Of a stretch of 64,000 nucleotides of DNA, positions 50,204-62,057 are shown piece by piece. The notes below the pieces were generated by a model that worked only from the letters and a program-made list of their open reading frames with translations, did no database searches and was not told where the DNA came from. The translations under genes were made by a program, and so were the position numbers. Positions within the stretch are counted from its first letter, which is position 1; every line of letters starts with the position of its first letter. The stretch comes from Hevea brasiliensis. Taxonomy: Eukaryota > Streptophyta > Magnoliopsida > Malpighiales > Euphorbiaceae. The DNA lies in the NCBI RefSeq assembly GCF_030052815.1, contig NC_079500.1:5664298-5728297 (forward strand), read 5' to 3'.

Positions 50204-51039
50204 CCACAAGAGACAAAACCCCACCAACCATCTTCTTCTTCCTCTTCTCTCTCTCTCCTTGCCGTCTCCCTTAGTCTCTCCCTCCCCACCATTGTTATCA
50301 AGCTTAAAGCTTGATTTCCCAAGCTTTCACTCCCCAAAACCCATAGTCCCCTTCATTAAAAATTTAGCCCACATCATAAGGAAGCTCTAGGTACCCATAG
50401 GAAGAAGGAAAGTTGAAGTTTTGAGAAAATTTCCAAGTTGGGTCACAAGAGGTTAGTGCTTTTCTCCCTTCCTTCTTCTTTAATACTTGAAAGTGACTTG
50501 AGATAAGTGGAAATTTCAAGAAATTAACAAGAAATTCATGAACCCATGATGTCCCCAAATTTTGGCAACCATGAAATGTGTTGGGCTTTATTGTGTTCAA
50601 ATAATGTAAATGAGTCTAGAGATGATGATTGATATGATTACATGTATGAGAAGTGAAAAGGGATTGAATTGATTGAATTTGAAACTTTGAAAACTAGGGT
50701 TTGTGTAAATGTTGAGGACTTTGTGTAAAATGTTGAAATTGACCTATTGAGTTGAGATTGTTGCTTATAGAAGTGTATTGCATGCAAATTGAAGTAAGGA
50801 AGTTGGAGGAATTGAGATATTGGGAGTGTTCAATTTTCTGCAGGTTTGGACTCAATGAGTCCAGTGGGTTTATTGACCCATAACTGAAAATGTGTGACTC
50901 CAATTGGTATGAGGCCAATTGGAGGTGAAATTAGACTCAACATAGCCCATTTTCCATGAAGAAACCATGCCCAAATTCTGTCCAAAACTTGACCTAAATA
51001 CTGCCCAAATTCGGATTACCCTGCACCAAACCCAGAAAA

Positions 51040-51264
51040 TGACCAAATGAACAGTACGTGTTCATTTGGTCATAACTCTCTCTATACTGGTCCAAATGAC
51101 CTAAAATTTCACCCATGGAAAGTTTAGACATAGGGCTACACTTTTCATGAGGACCACTTAACCCAGTTTTGCCTTTAACCAATTCAAATTGGTAGCACAA
51201 GTTGGGTCACTGAAACTGCCAACCCAAAAAATGACCAAATGAACAGTACGTGTTCATTTGGTCA
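51040..51264 (+). repeat. Two copies of a 33-bp perfect-arm hairpin
   Basis: At 51040-51072 and 51232-51264, TGACCAAATGAACA and its exact complement TGTTCATTTGGTCA flank a GTACG loop. The copies are 192 bp apart, the length of the duplicated unit. Confidence 0.8.
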
Positions 51265-53888
51265 TAACTCTCTCTATACTAGTCCAAATGACCTAAAATT
51301 TTACCCATAGAAAGTTTAGACATAGGGCTACACTTTTCATGAAGACCACTTAACCCAGTTTTGCCTTTAACCAATTCAAATTGTTAGCACAAGTTGAGTC
51401 ACTAAAACTTCTAACCCGAAAATTGTCCAAAATACTGTTCCTTTGGTATGCTTGACCAGTTTTGGAAAAAATGCCATAACTTGGTCTCCAAAGCTGCAAA
51501 TTGAGTGAAACTAGTGCCAAAAGTTTTATAAGACATAGCACAACAATTTTTATGTTTTGACCAAGCTCTAGAAACCATTGCATCCTAGGGAAAATATTAG
51601 CCAAAGTTAGGAATTGAAATCTAGAAAACGTTAAGTTGAACCCAGAATGCCATTTGATACCTGTGTGTTCATTTGGCCATAACTCCCACTAGGAAATTCC
51701 ATTTGAGATGTGCCAATATGATCTGGAAACATGATACTTAGGGCTACAACATTGATTTAGACACCTTTGCCAAATTCTAAGTGTAAAGACCCTAAAAAGA
51801 GGGTCAAACATACTGCCCTGAAGTTGGTTATTGCCCTTATAGGACTGAGAGTCCAGGTTAATACACTGACTATAACTCACTATACCAAGCTTGAAAAATT
51901 ATGAAATTGTACCTGGGAGTCCCTAAGACATAGAGGAACATATCTTGTGAAGGAACCTAAGTCTAAAAATGACCATAAAATGATCAAATGACTGGTCAAA
52001 GTTTATTGACCAGGAATTGTAAATTCTGGACAGCTTAGAGGCAAAGGGACCAGTTATGGTATTTTGACCATAACTTGAGTTCTATAACTCTAAATTCAGT
52101 GATTCAAACTGAAATTCAAGTTTAAACATAGAGGAGCAATTGTTATGAAGAAAGTGTGACTAAATAGACATCCTAACCTAGTCAAATTCCTAGATAAAGA
52201 TAACACATCAACATGAACCTAAAGAAAGGTTTATGGGAAAAATGCTATATATGATAATTCAAATACTCATAAGGAAAATTAAATATTAAAAATGATATGA
52301 ATATGTAAATTGGGACTAATGTCCTATTAATATGAAGTTAATGGTACTAATGAACAGTACTAGAAAATAGTAACAGTGAATAGTGCTAAAATAATTAAAA
52401 ATGTTTAATTGCCCATAGTATACCTAGACTTATTTATTTAGTTTGGATAAATTGGTATACTAATTAGGGACTACAGATAGCAGTACTGCCTACCGAGAAA
52501 ATCATGAACTAACAATATATGTCTGGTATGATTGTTCTACAGGCTATATGCCTACTTACTGGCCATTGTGCCTACTTTATTTCTGGCTTTACAAGCCTGA
52601 CAGCGGGTCTCGTGCCCAACAGCTGGCCTCGTGCCTGACAGATGTATACAGGGTAGACATATGGCTGTCTGACCTGTATACTCCCGTGTATCCAGCTTTT
52701 ATAATTTGTTATAGGTTTCTTGGGCATTGATAATAATTAATTAATACTGAATATACAATAAGAAAATAGGAAAGATCCCAATAATTTTAATTGTTTCCAA
52801 AGTGTAATAAAAAATGTAAAAGACCCAGAATTTATGATTTGTATATATTAATTCAATTGTTTAATTATTGTTATTATAAATTATGCACCATTAAGCGTTA
52901 TGCTTAGCACGTTGGTTTTCTATCGCGTAGGTACTGAAGATCAGCAGCCGCCACAGTAGTATTCAGACAGAGTTCCGACCAGATCTGCCACCGATCAAGT
53001 CACCTCACCAGTCTTTTGTATTTTGGTAGGGCCCATGTGTAATGTAATTACTAGTTTATGGTGTATTTTATTTTGGACTTGAAATGAAAACTTATAATTT
53101 ATTATCTATGAATTTCAATATGAATGCAATAGGTGACACTTCATTTTGAGATCTCATAAATAGTTGTGAATGATATGATAAAAGAGAATATGATATAGAA
53201 ATATGTGAGATGACTATGAATATGTTAACAGGTGATAGTGGAACCCGCTAGATGCTAATAAAATAGAGGAGGATCTGTTCGGGTCTCCACAAAAATAAGA
53301 TATAAAAAAAAAAAATTTCTACACGTAAATTACCTGATTTAAAGGACATTAAAATTTACAATAGACATGACAAGACAAGATAGGGTGCTCCGACACCGAA
53401 TGTGGCACTTCTTGCTCGGCTATACAATAGACGGGTAAGGGGTGTCACACTTATTTAATTGTTTTCTTTTCTAATGGCAAGAGTTCATTACTTAGAATTG
53501 GCAAATTGCAAAATTCAACATTTTAAGTACTAAATTGTGGAGTAAGATTCAAACCGGTTCTACTAATAAGTAATATATTTTTAGTTACTGAACACTACCA
53601 AACATTTTAAATATACTATATTAGATGAAAGATGAGGTAAACTATTTATTATTAAATTATGTAATTCCCCTTTTTTTAATTACATGTTCAACATTTCTTG
53701 GAAGCTCACTACATAGTTAATATAATTTACCAAAAAAAATCTAATAATAATAATTTGGGTGTAGCTGCCACAACGTAACTTGCTTACCAAATAAACGACA
53801 AGGTAAGCCATTTTTATTTAATTGTTTTCTTTTCTAATGGCAAGAGTTCATCACTTATAATTGGCAAATTGCAAAATTCAACATTTTT

Positions 53889-54302
53889 TTAACCATAAAT
53901 AAAATTATTTTAATTTAAATTTCTAATTTTCCGTATCATATGACACCTAATAACTTGTTATTATATTACCAATATATATACATAATTGACAATATGATAT
54001 TAATAAATGAGAAGAAGCCTAGTCTAACTTGATTTTGTAACTAAAAGCATATCACTCACCTAGTAAATTTGGGTTTTCACTCCCCCATTACCCCTTCTCA
54101 AAAGAAAACTAATGAGTAATGATAACCATTTCTATAATAAGTCATTTGAAAAAAAAAATTCAATTGAATTTTTACATAATTATACTTGATTTTTATTCCT
54201 TTTAAAATGAATTTTTTAAAATTAAAAAGAATTAAAATTTTTCATTTCAAATGTAAAAATTGACAATTTTTAATTTGATATTTCTAGCCAGACAATCTTT
54301 GA
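53889..54302. other. AT-rich sequence upstream of the Cys-rich protein gene
   Basis: Presumed promoter region of the gene at 54418. No element or other coding is seen. Confidence 0.4.
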
Positions 54303-54312
54303 TATATAAATA
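54303..54312 (+). promoter_or_regulatory. TATA box of the Cys-rich membrane protein gene
   Basis: TATATAAATA lies 115 bp before the chosen ATG (54418). Transcription would be expected to start near 54335-54345, leaving an approximately 80-nt leader and excluding the in-frame ATG at 54331. Confidence 0.55.
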
Positions 54313-54417
54313 AGGGAAGACAATCTAAGTTTGCTAGGAGGCTGTTCTACTTCTACATTTAAGCTTAAGCAAAGGCAAATACTATTGAGAATCAGCATTC
54401 TTCCTCATACTAGCAGA

Positions 54418-55936
54418 ATGGAATCAAAGGCATCTTCTAAGGCTGCAGGAATTTGTTTTTTCTTGATCTTCATGCTTATATTCTTTGAGGCAGTTGTAGC
54501 TCAAACAAATTGCATTCTCAAGTAAGCTCAATTTATAGTTTAATTACCTCACTCTTTTTATTTTTCCTTTATACATCTTGTTCTAAACCTTTTCAAGAAC
54601 TGCCTCATAGTCATCATTTTGATTGACTGAATCGGCTAAAAATATGCTTGAAAGCCTATAATAGCAATAAAAAATTCTTGTATCTGCACGTCCAAATTAA
54701 ATCTTCTTCATCTTTGATTGGCTCTGGGCTCAAACTTAAGAATTCATTATCTTGAAAGTAATTTTAATACCACTAAATTAAAATTCATTTGTCTCTTTCC
54801 CCATCTTTTATTTTTGTCAGATCTCAAGTCTACAGGTTTAGATTTTCATTCCACTTCATTAGACTATTGAGATTTTGCTTAATTTTTGCTATCATTTTAG
54901 GCTCTTACAACTTCTTGAGATTTTAGAGTACTTATTCAGTCTTCAAGAGAAATGAACCTGATCAAGTTACTTAACTTTGTAATGGTGCAACAAATGTAGA
55001 GGGTGCTGAAGATAGTTTAGAGGTGTGTTGGTACCATGGATGAGCTTTTCTCTCCCTTCCTTCCTCAATGTTTAGGTCTACTCTCTTTAGGCTTTATTAC
55101 CATCTGAGTCAAGATTAGAGTTGATTTGCAAATTTGATAACCTCTTTTATATAGGTTGGATTTCTCCTTAATTAGTACCATATGGTCCATAATGAATTCT
55201 ATGTTACAATTTGAGCCTAGAATTTAAAATTTTTCACCTTTGATATCAATCTATTGAATTTAACAACATTGATTTTAATATCCCATTTATTGTGATAGTG
55301 ATATTAAAAATTTTGACAACGGAATGGCCAACATGATTATCATTTTTTGTTGATTTAACTCTGATTGAGGTTCAATTCGATATCAAAATTTCATAATCTT
55401 AAAAATGAATACAATATTATTGAGGTAGAATGCATCAATCGATTACATTCATCGTCAGTACATATTACATGGTCCATTAGCAAAGCTAATTAATATTAAA
55501 TATACATCTTTCACTACTTAATTGCAGCATGATAAGACGAAAGCTTCCGGAAAGCCAGCAATGTGTTTTCGAAATATATAAAGGCTTGAAAAGAGGAGAA
55601 AAGGCAATCAAAAGAGTGAATATGACATTAGCTGCTGCACAAAGTCATGTTGATGAACAGTGCAATGCCACTGAGCCAAGTTATTGTTGCTGGAATGATA
55701 TATTCCTTAAGTGTACCCAATGTTGTGAAGGGCCACGACCTCCTGGCTCATCCTTGCACATGTCAGGTATCTCTCAAAATCAGTCTCTTAGGTGGAATAC
55801 TCCTGTCAGAATTTCATTAGGTGTACTGTTGTGCGTGCTGATTATTTACGTTGTGCATGATGTGATGAACAGAAACAGGAAATTAGAGAAGGAGAAGGAG
55901 AAGGAGAAGGAGAAAAAGACACTGAGCCAGGCATAA
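54418..55936 (+). CDS. Small Cys-rich type I membrane protein, unassigned family
   Basis: Two exons (54418-54521, 55528-55936) with a GTAAGC donor, a TTGCAG acceptor and a 1.0-kb intron encode 170 residues. I do not recognise the family. Residues 1-28 are a signal peptide (hydrophobic [15 protein letters not shown]). The mature ectodomain has eight cysteines (32, 47, 80, 88, 89, 97, 100, 101) with a CC...C..CC ending, plus sequons at N66, N81 and N119. Residues about 130-148 are one transmembrane helix ([15 protein letters not shown]), followed by a short charged cytosolic tail of KE repeats. The spacing fits neither lipid-transfer proteins nor pectin methylesterase inhibitors. I start at ATG 54418 because it precedes the signal peptide and the TATA box is suitably placed; an in-frame ATG at 54331 lies too near the TATA box. 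An extracellular sensing or adhesion role is possible but unproven. Confidence 0.75.
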
Positions 55937-55975
55937 GTGTTGTATGATGATATCCGAGAACAGGCATATAAGCAG

Positions 55976-56083
<108 letters not shown>

Positions 56084-56549
56084 TATGGGAAATAATTTGT
56101 GTATAGGTATTACTTCGAGTAAGGTGTTCTATAGGTAAAAACACAACTTTGGAGCCTGTAATCTATTTGTCATCAATAATTAATGGATGGAATTCATTAA
56201 TGAAAATCAATTAAATGCCAGCAAGAATATGAATCAAAAGCCATGTATTTTACAGCTAGAATGATAAAATACTAATTAACCTAAACATATTGCTTAAGCT
56301 TAATAAATTATTGGTATAATTCTAATTAAAAAAAAAAGACTATTTGATAACATTCGATATGAATTCAATCTGTTCCTAGATCAACTTTGCTCGCATGAGT
56401 TTCACCTCAGTTTCGGCTACCTGAAACTTCCTCCACTTGTACTCTAATTCCTTTGCTTTTGAATTCCCAATGTAACTCACAATCTTTGCTTAAGAAAACT
56501 ATTTGCAGAACATAGAATTGTATACTCTGAAAATTGTTCCAGCTTCAAA

Positions 56550-57170
56550 GTTATTGAGGCGTGGATACACAGACCAAAAATCATCCTCTTCAACCTTCTG
56601 ATTTTGTTTCAGAATTGCCGGTATTTTCTTTGCTTGTCAGATTTGTATCATATCAGAAATATTGTCTTCTTCCTTTTCCTCTTCTTCTTCTTCCTCTTCT
56701 TCTTCTTCCTTTGCGAGGTGTATTTAGGGACTACTTTTCCGTCTTGTTGTTCTTTTATTTCTTCATTTTCAGCCCCCATTAATTTAGAGTCCTCTTCCTC
56801 CTCAGGCTTTCTAGGTAAAAAACTTCAACTACTACTTCTTCTTCTTGATCTTCATTCATAGGTTGAAATTCTTCTTCTTCTTCTTCAGGATCTTCTTATT
56901 TTCTTTTCTTCAAGGTCTTCTTCACAGTTGTCTTCTTCTTCTTCTTCTTCAGGGTGGTCGTGTATACGTAAACTCTTTTGTTAACTTATGGAGAATAGTC
57001 TCCTCCTTGAGAAGACGTTTCATCGTCTAACGATTCAATGACCAACCTTCGGCTTAGGAGCTCCTGCTTGAGAAGAAGTTTAATCGCTTGAGAAGACGCT
57101 TCATTGTCTGAGGATTCAAAGATAAAACTGAGCTTAGGAGCTCATCTTAGAGAAGAAGCTTAAGTGGACA
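56550..57170 (-). pseudogene. Decayed Glu/Lys-rich coding relic
   Basis: On the minus strand the region reads as stretches of Glu and Lys (GAAGAAGAAG-type codons), for example TVKKTLKKRK followed by a stop and then EDPEEEEEFQPMNEDQEEE, with many stops and frame changes. The pattern suggests a degraded gene for a charged, perhaps nuclear, protein. Pure trinucleotide expansion could also give it. Near 57000-57150 a motif AGAAGACG(T/C)TTCAT(C/T)GTCT recurs twice. I cannot name a parent gene. Confidence 0.3.
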
Positions 57171-57419
57171 AACGCAGCATTTGGATCTACGGATGTCTAT
57201 GACATATGCAACAGTACTAAAGATGTGTACTTTTAATACTCTTTTAATTTTTTTTTTTAACTTATGAAAAATTAATTTTTCAATTTAACTAGATCAATAA
57301 AAAATATTTTAAATTATTATAATATTAACTCATTAAATTTTGTGTTAATTAAGAAAAAATATATATAAATCAATAATAGACGTAACATTAGAAGTCGGGG
57401 TGCAATATTTAGATATAGG

Positions 57420-57600
57420 TGTCTTGTATATATCACTTATAAGTTGATTTTACCCTGATTTCGAATCAATTTATTTTGATTTGATTCGGTTTAGTTAATT
57501 TAATAATTTGATTCGATTCAATTTTTGTATTTTCATTAATTCGATTTTAAATTTTTTTTGTTCAATTTAATTCGATTGTTACCCAAATGCTACCCCTAAT
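57420..57600 (-). mobile_element. Fragment of the 2224-2775 element family
   Basis: The right end read inverted is TTAGGGGTAGCATTTGGGT, close to the TTAGGGGTGAGCA terminus at 2224. It is preceded by TTCGATTCAATT/ATTCGGTTTAG-type sequence. Only one terminus is recognisable. Confidence 0.45.
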
Positions 57601-57949
57601 TCAAAGAAAAACCTTTGCTTTCTCGTGCAGAGATATTAAGGATTTCGGAATTTTTAAGAGGTCGCTATCATTTGCTATATTAACTTATATCATTCTCTTA
57701 ATTGGATCAGGCAATCCCCATTTCATTATTGGTTAAGAAAAGCAAATCCTTAGTTGGATTAGCAGCCAAACCATATCTGTCCTTTTATTTTTATTATTCA
57801 ATTGTTTTAATTTCTTGCAAAATTGTAAATTAAGGAAGAGAATTTCTTTACATCACAAAGTAAGAACCATTCTTCTCATGTACAATATAATAAACCAAAG
57901 CAATTATAAATAACCATATTTAATAATTTTCTAATAATTTATTATCAGG

Positions 57950-57954
<5 letters not shown>

Positions 57955-58031
<77 letters not shown>
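57955..58031. repeat. (TA)n array, about 38 units
   Basis: Pure TA repeat in spacer. Confidence 0.95.
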
Positions 58032-58033
<2 letters not shown>

Positions 58034-60423
58034 GCCATTGGTTTCTTTTGGCTAGGAAAAGATTGAGAAGTGCAAAATTCCATCACTCCAAATGAATTCC
58101 TATTTGTTGGCCTTCCTTAATTTTCCTTGCCAATTCTCTCTCCTGGTTGCTGCTCAGCACTAATTGCTTGAACTATTCTTTTAAGGCCATTTCTAGGCAG
58201 CAAAATATAATTTTAGTAAGGATCTACTTCTCTACTCAACTTTTTCCTGATTTGCCAATCATGGGATTCACCAAGATTCAAGAAATCATAATGTGTTGAT
58301 GGGTTATTCATGGTTAAATATTCTGAGGAATATGGATATGTAATGTGGCTGCAGCCATGTATATTTCTTTTTGTTATTGTTGCCATTGAAATATCCCAAA
58401 AGACATGCTTATTATATAATTATAATTAATTATCATTATCATGTATGCATGCCTTTGATTTTATAAATCAATGTCAAATGTTAGGCAGAAAAAATTTGAA
58501 GTTTTATTTACATGTATTAGACTGAATTTGCAAAATTTAATCTTGTATTAATTAATAGAATACACATTTGTATTCTTGTTTGTGTATTAATAAATGTGTA
58601 ATTACTAAAAAAAGGGTGCTGAAAATTTTAGTGATAAAAAGGGAATGTTAATTTAGGAAGAGATTATGATATCATGCATGTTAAAAATAATATACAAGAT
58701 AGATGGTGTTTATCTTAGCTAATAAACTAATCAAATTAACTCCTAAGCTTTAAAATTAAGTTAATTTGTTTGTTTATAATATTTTTTTAAGTTTATAAAT
58801 TTTTATAAAAGAAAAAAAAGAAAGTATTAGAGGACCAACTTTTCATCTCAGTAAGCTCTATATTTATAAAATAATTTGACCAAGTACATTACTACGTTGC
58901 TATCATTTAATTTTAAAATTCTACTATGTAACTTATTTAATACACTTTTTAGTAATTTTAAAGATAAATATATTTATAAGCTTTTATTTTTTTAATCAAA
59001 TGTATTAGTACTTATCAGCAATTTTCTTATACACATGCATCGTAATAAATTATCTACATAACCCATTAAAATATTTTTTTATTCCACTAAAACTTAAAAA
59101 AAAAAAATTGTTTTAATAAATTTAGGCTTGTTGAATGCTTCATTCTAGACATCTACTGTTGAAATATTTTAAAATAAATAATAAAACAAAAAAAATTAAA
59201 ATAAAATCTATCTATTAAAACTCTAAATGACACACCAACTTCTTTTTTTCTTTTTTTTTTTTTCACACTAACTCTTTATTTATAATTTTCATCTATTTTC
59301 TTTCTCATATTCAAAAAATCACAATATTTTTTCCTTTCTATGTTTTTTTTTTTTCTCATTCTCTACTCTCTACTCATTGTTTTGTATTTTTTTTTTGTGT
59401 CAACAAAACTAGTGAATAAACTTAATTTCATAAGGTAAATTTTATTTTTTCAATTCATATTCCATTATTCTATTGAACAATAAGAATCAATTATTTCAGT
59501 ATATTTTAATTATATATAGATTAATTTTATTTCTTTAATTTTAGTGACAAATTGATTTGTTGATTTGAAGACTTACAACATTTATTACTTTATTTTATAT
59601 TTAGTTAATTAATAATTATTTTAATCAATTATTGTTATATATTGAAAATTTATATGCATTATTATATTATTTTTTCTCATAATAAATAATTTATTATTTT
59701 ATATAATATTTTTTCTCATAGTAAAATTTCTATGCCTTCACTTCTATTTTCTGGATCTCTTCTTCGCGCTCAATTATCCTACAAGAACATATTATAGGAC
59801 TATGTGATCATGAGTTCTAATCCTACTCAGAGTTTAATCAACCCAAAATAAATAAATAAATAAGACATAATTATTAATTTGCACAAACTCTTTCAAATTC
59901 GAGTTCCCTCATTTTTTGTTGAATCAATGAATTTTGATTTAACAATATTGGACTTCTCTAAGACTATAACTCTATGAGATTACATGTTTGAACCATAATC
60001 AAAGTCCAATAGAAAAACCTAATTTAGTTGGTCAATCAAGCATATCCTGATTAATCTACACAAATGTTTAAGTAGAGCTATCGAGTTTGAGTGTTCCCAT
60101 CCTACATAAGAGAGGAAGGCTATTTCATTGTGCATTTCACACTCTGTTATAAAGTCTATTTAATTTGGTCTCAATAAGATGACAAAAAAGTCTAAAATGT
60201 TATATTATTTCATGAGGAAAATTTACCTAGACTCATTCTATCGCATAAACCCATGATGTGAACATGTGGATTCCTCATTCTAGTGATCTTAATTTTTATG
60301 ATATGCATGGCATATTTTTTCTGATCAACGTGAGATAATACACACATCACGTTTAGATATGAACATCTAGAGTGTGAAATTTATAAATAAACACATTTGT
60401 AAGTGATCCAACATAGCAAAGTA
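58032..60423. other. AT-rich spacer, no gene seen
   Basis: Homopolymer- and CT-rich stretches (59240-59400). The part from about 59755 to 60423 is less AT-rich and may be the body of the relic retroelement whose LTR lies at 60437-60552. No open frame is supported. Confidence 0.4.
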
Positions 60424-60436
60424 GGCTCTAATACCA

Positions 60437-60552
60437 TGTCAAAAAAATAAATCAGACCTAACTTTACTCTAAAAACTAGTTTAAAGGGAGGAGATTTTTC
60501 TAAATCTTATATATAGCAGAAACATTTTATCCCAAACTTATGTAAGACAACA
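60437..60552 (-). mobile_element. Relic LTR with adjacent primer-binding site (TRIM-like)
   Basis: On the minus strand the candidate LTR starts TGTTGTCTTACATAAG, contains a TATATATAAG box, and ends TTTTGACA. The next bases (60424-60436) read TGGTATTAGAGCC, a one-mismatch version of the plant initiator-Met tRNA primer site. The LTR length is about 116 bp. The partner LTR is not visible to the left, so this is a fragment of a short or terminally deleted element. Confidence 0.45.
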
Positions 60553-61204
60553 CAAGCCTTTCTCATTTCAATTTTCTCTATATTTTTAAGGTACAGAAAA
60601 TTAATTTCAATTAGATTATTTTGATTACTTCTCATCCAATAAATTTTTATCATTAAATGAAGTATGCTCATTTAAATAAATACTGTTATTTACATAATTT
60701 TCCTGCTTCCGATGTGAAGATGGATAATTGACTTGCTTACATTTAGCTTGGGAAATTGCACTAGCTTTTTGGGCCACATGTCCATTTTGCCAAATCATGC
60801 ATCTCCATCATCTAATACGTAGGGTGATCATAGCTGCAGTTGATCAAAATTAAACAAAATAATACCATTCCCAAAAAACAACGAAATAAACTTTTGTTGA
60901 GAAATAATAATTGTTTGCTAATGAAAATTTGTAGTTTTTGCGCTTAAAATGGAAATTTGAAGGTTTGATATCTGCGCTAATAGATAAAAAGTTCATAAAA
61001 TGTGAAAGAATTAGTAAATTACGTAGCTCGAATAGTTTTTTTTTTTTTCTAGAAATTAATAAAGTTTAATCGAGTTAATATATTGTTAAATTTAAATTCA
61101 ATTTAATTAAAAATTTTGTGATTTAAAATTGGATTATTTTTTTATATAAAATTGAGTAATTCATTAATAAGAAATACAACATAATCTTCTCAAAAAGTGA
61201 AAAA

Positions 61205-61268
<64 letters not shown>

Positions 61269-61977
61269 AATTAAAATCTTTTATTAAGAGATTATTTGAG
61301 TATAGCTAGCATAATAATCTTCCTGATATTAACTAGTTATTTTCATTTTGGATGGCTAAAAAAATCTTTTACAATACTATCCTTTTAAAAAGTTGTTACC
61401 TCTGTAGCGGGAAGAAGAGATATAAACCATCAAATATGGAGAAACAGGCAGCACTATTAGATTCTATTGGTAGAAAATTATTATCTATATTTAAATATTC
61501 AAAGTTTCCAACTAAAAAAATCAACGGGTATTTCGAATTATTAAATAGTCCATTAAAATATTATAAAAAAATAAACAAAACCTTACTAAGAGAAGAAAAT
61601 AAAACCCGAATAATATAAAGAATATGGCCTCAATATTGGAGAGAAAATCTAAAATTATTTCTAACAAACACAAATCTGATTAGAAAAATTTAAATTTGTT
61701 TTAAATAAATACATATCTAAGAGGTTATTAAAAGAATAAAAAAAAAAAAAAGAAAATCGATATAAACCCAAGGAAAAAAAATATGAAAGAGAAAAAAAAA
61801 ATAGAAAAAAAGAAAAGAATAAAATTGAATTCAAATTATTCAATTGGGCCTTTTTTTATACTCAAATTCAACTGAAATATTAACTATTTAAAATATTCAA
61901 ATTTAATTTTATTACTTGACTATCATTATAAATTTTAATAAAAAATTTATTAATTTTAAATCAAAATTCAGATAAGC

Positions 61978-62057
<80 letters not shown>

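Larger units (their letters stand above)
49749..53449 (+). mobile_element. 3.7-kb apparent solo LTR, family A (plus orientation)
   Basis: The 3701-bp element runs from TGTAACGCCC to GGGGTGTCACA, with the perfect 5-bp duplication CTTAT (49744-49748, 53450-53454). Removing it rejoins array unit five. It is the inverted homologue of 4876-8485. A TATA-like box at 50191-50203 and a following CT-rich leader-like stretch show plus-strand transcription polarity. The interior is a degenerate repeat of about 195 bp: CATAACT-type landmarks occur at 50879, 51071, 51263, 51475, 51678, 51870 and 52069, each followed by an AGACATAGGGCTACA-like motif. Two of these units (51040 and 51232 landmarks) are almost identical, a recent 192-bp duplication. 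No gag-pol coding. Confidence 0.85.
48139..53888 (+). repeat. Six-unit tandem array (about 362 bp) interrupted by an LTR
   Basis: AAGTACTAAATT begins units at 48139, 48501, 48865, 49228, 49590 and 53525, spacing 362-364 bp for the first four intervals. Unit five has lost about 130 bp of its middle and is split by the LTR 49749-53449. Unit six runs to about 53888. Units differ by scattered substitutions. Each carries AACGTAACTTACTTACCAAA-type and TGGCAAGAGTTCATCACTTA blocks. No coding is seen; satellite-like. Confidence 0.9.

Noticed and set aside
61352..61618. 88-codon ATG-initiated Lys-rich frame on the plus strand
   Set aside because: It is surrounded by AT-rich low-complexity sequence, has no domain, promoter or intron signals, and its composition fits chance. 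Transcript evidence would be needed to reconsider.
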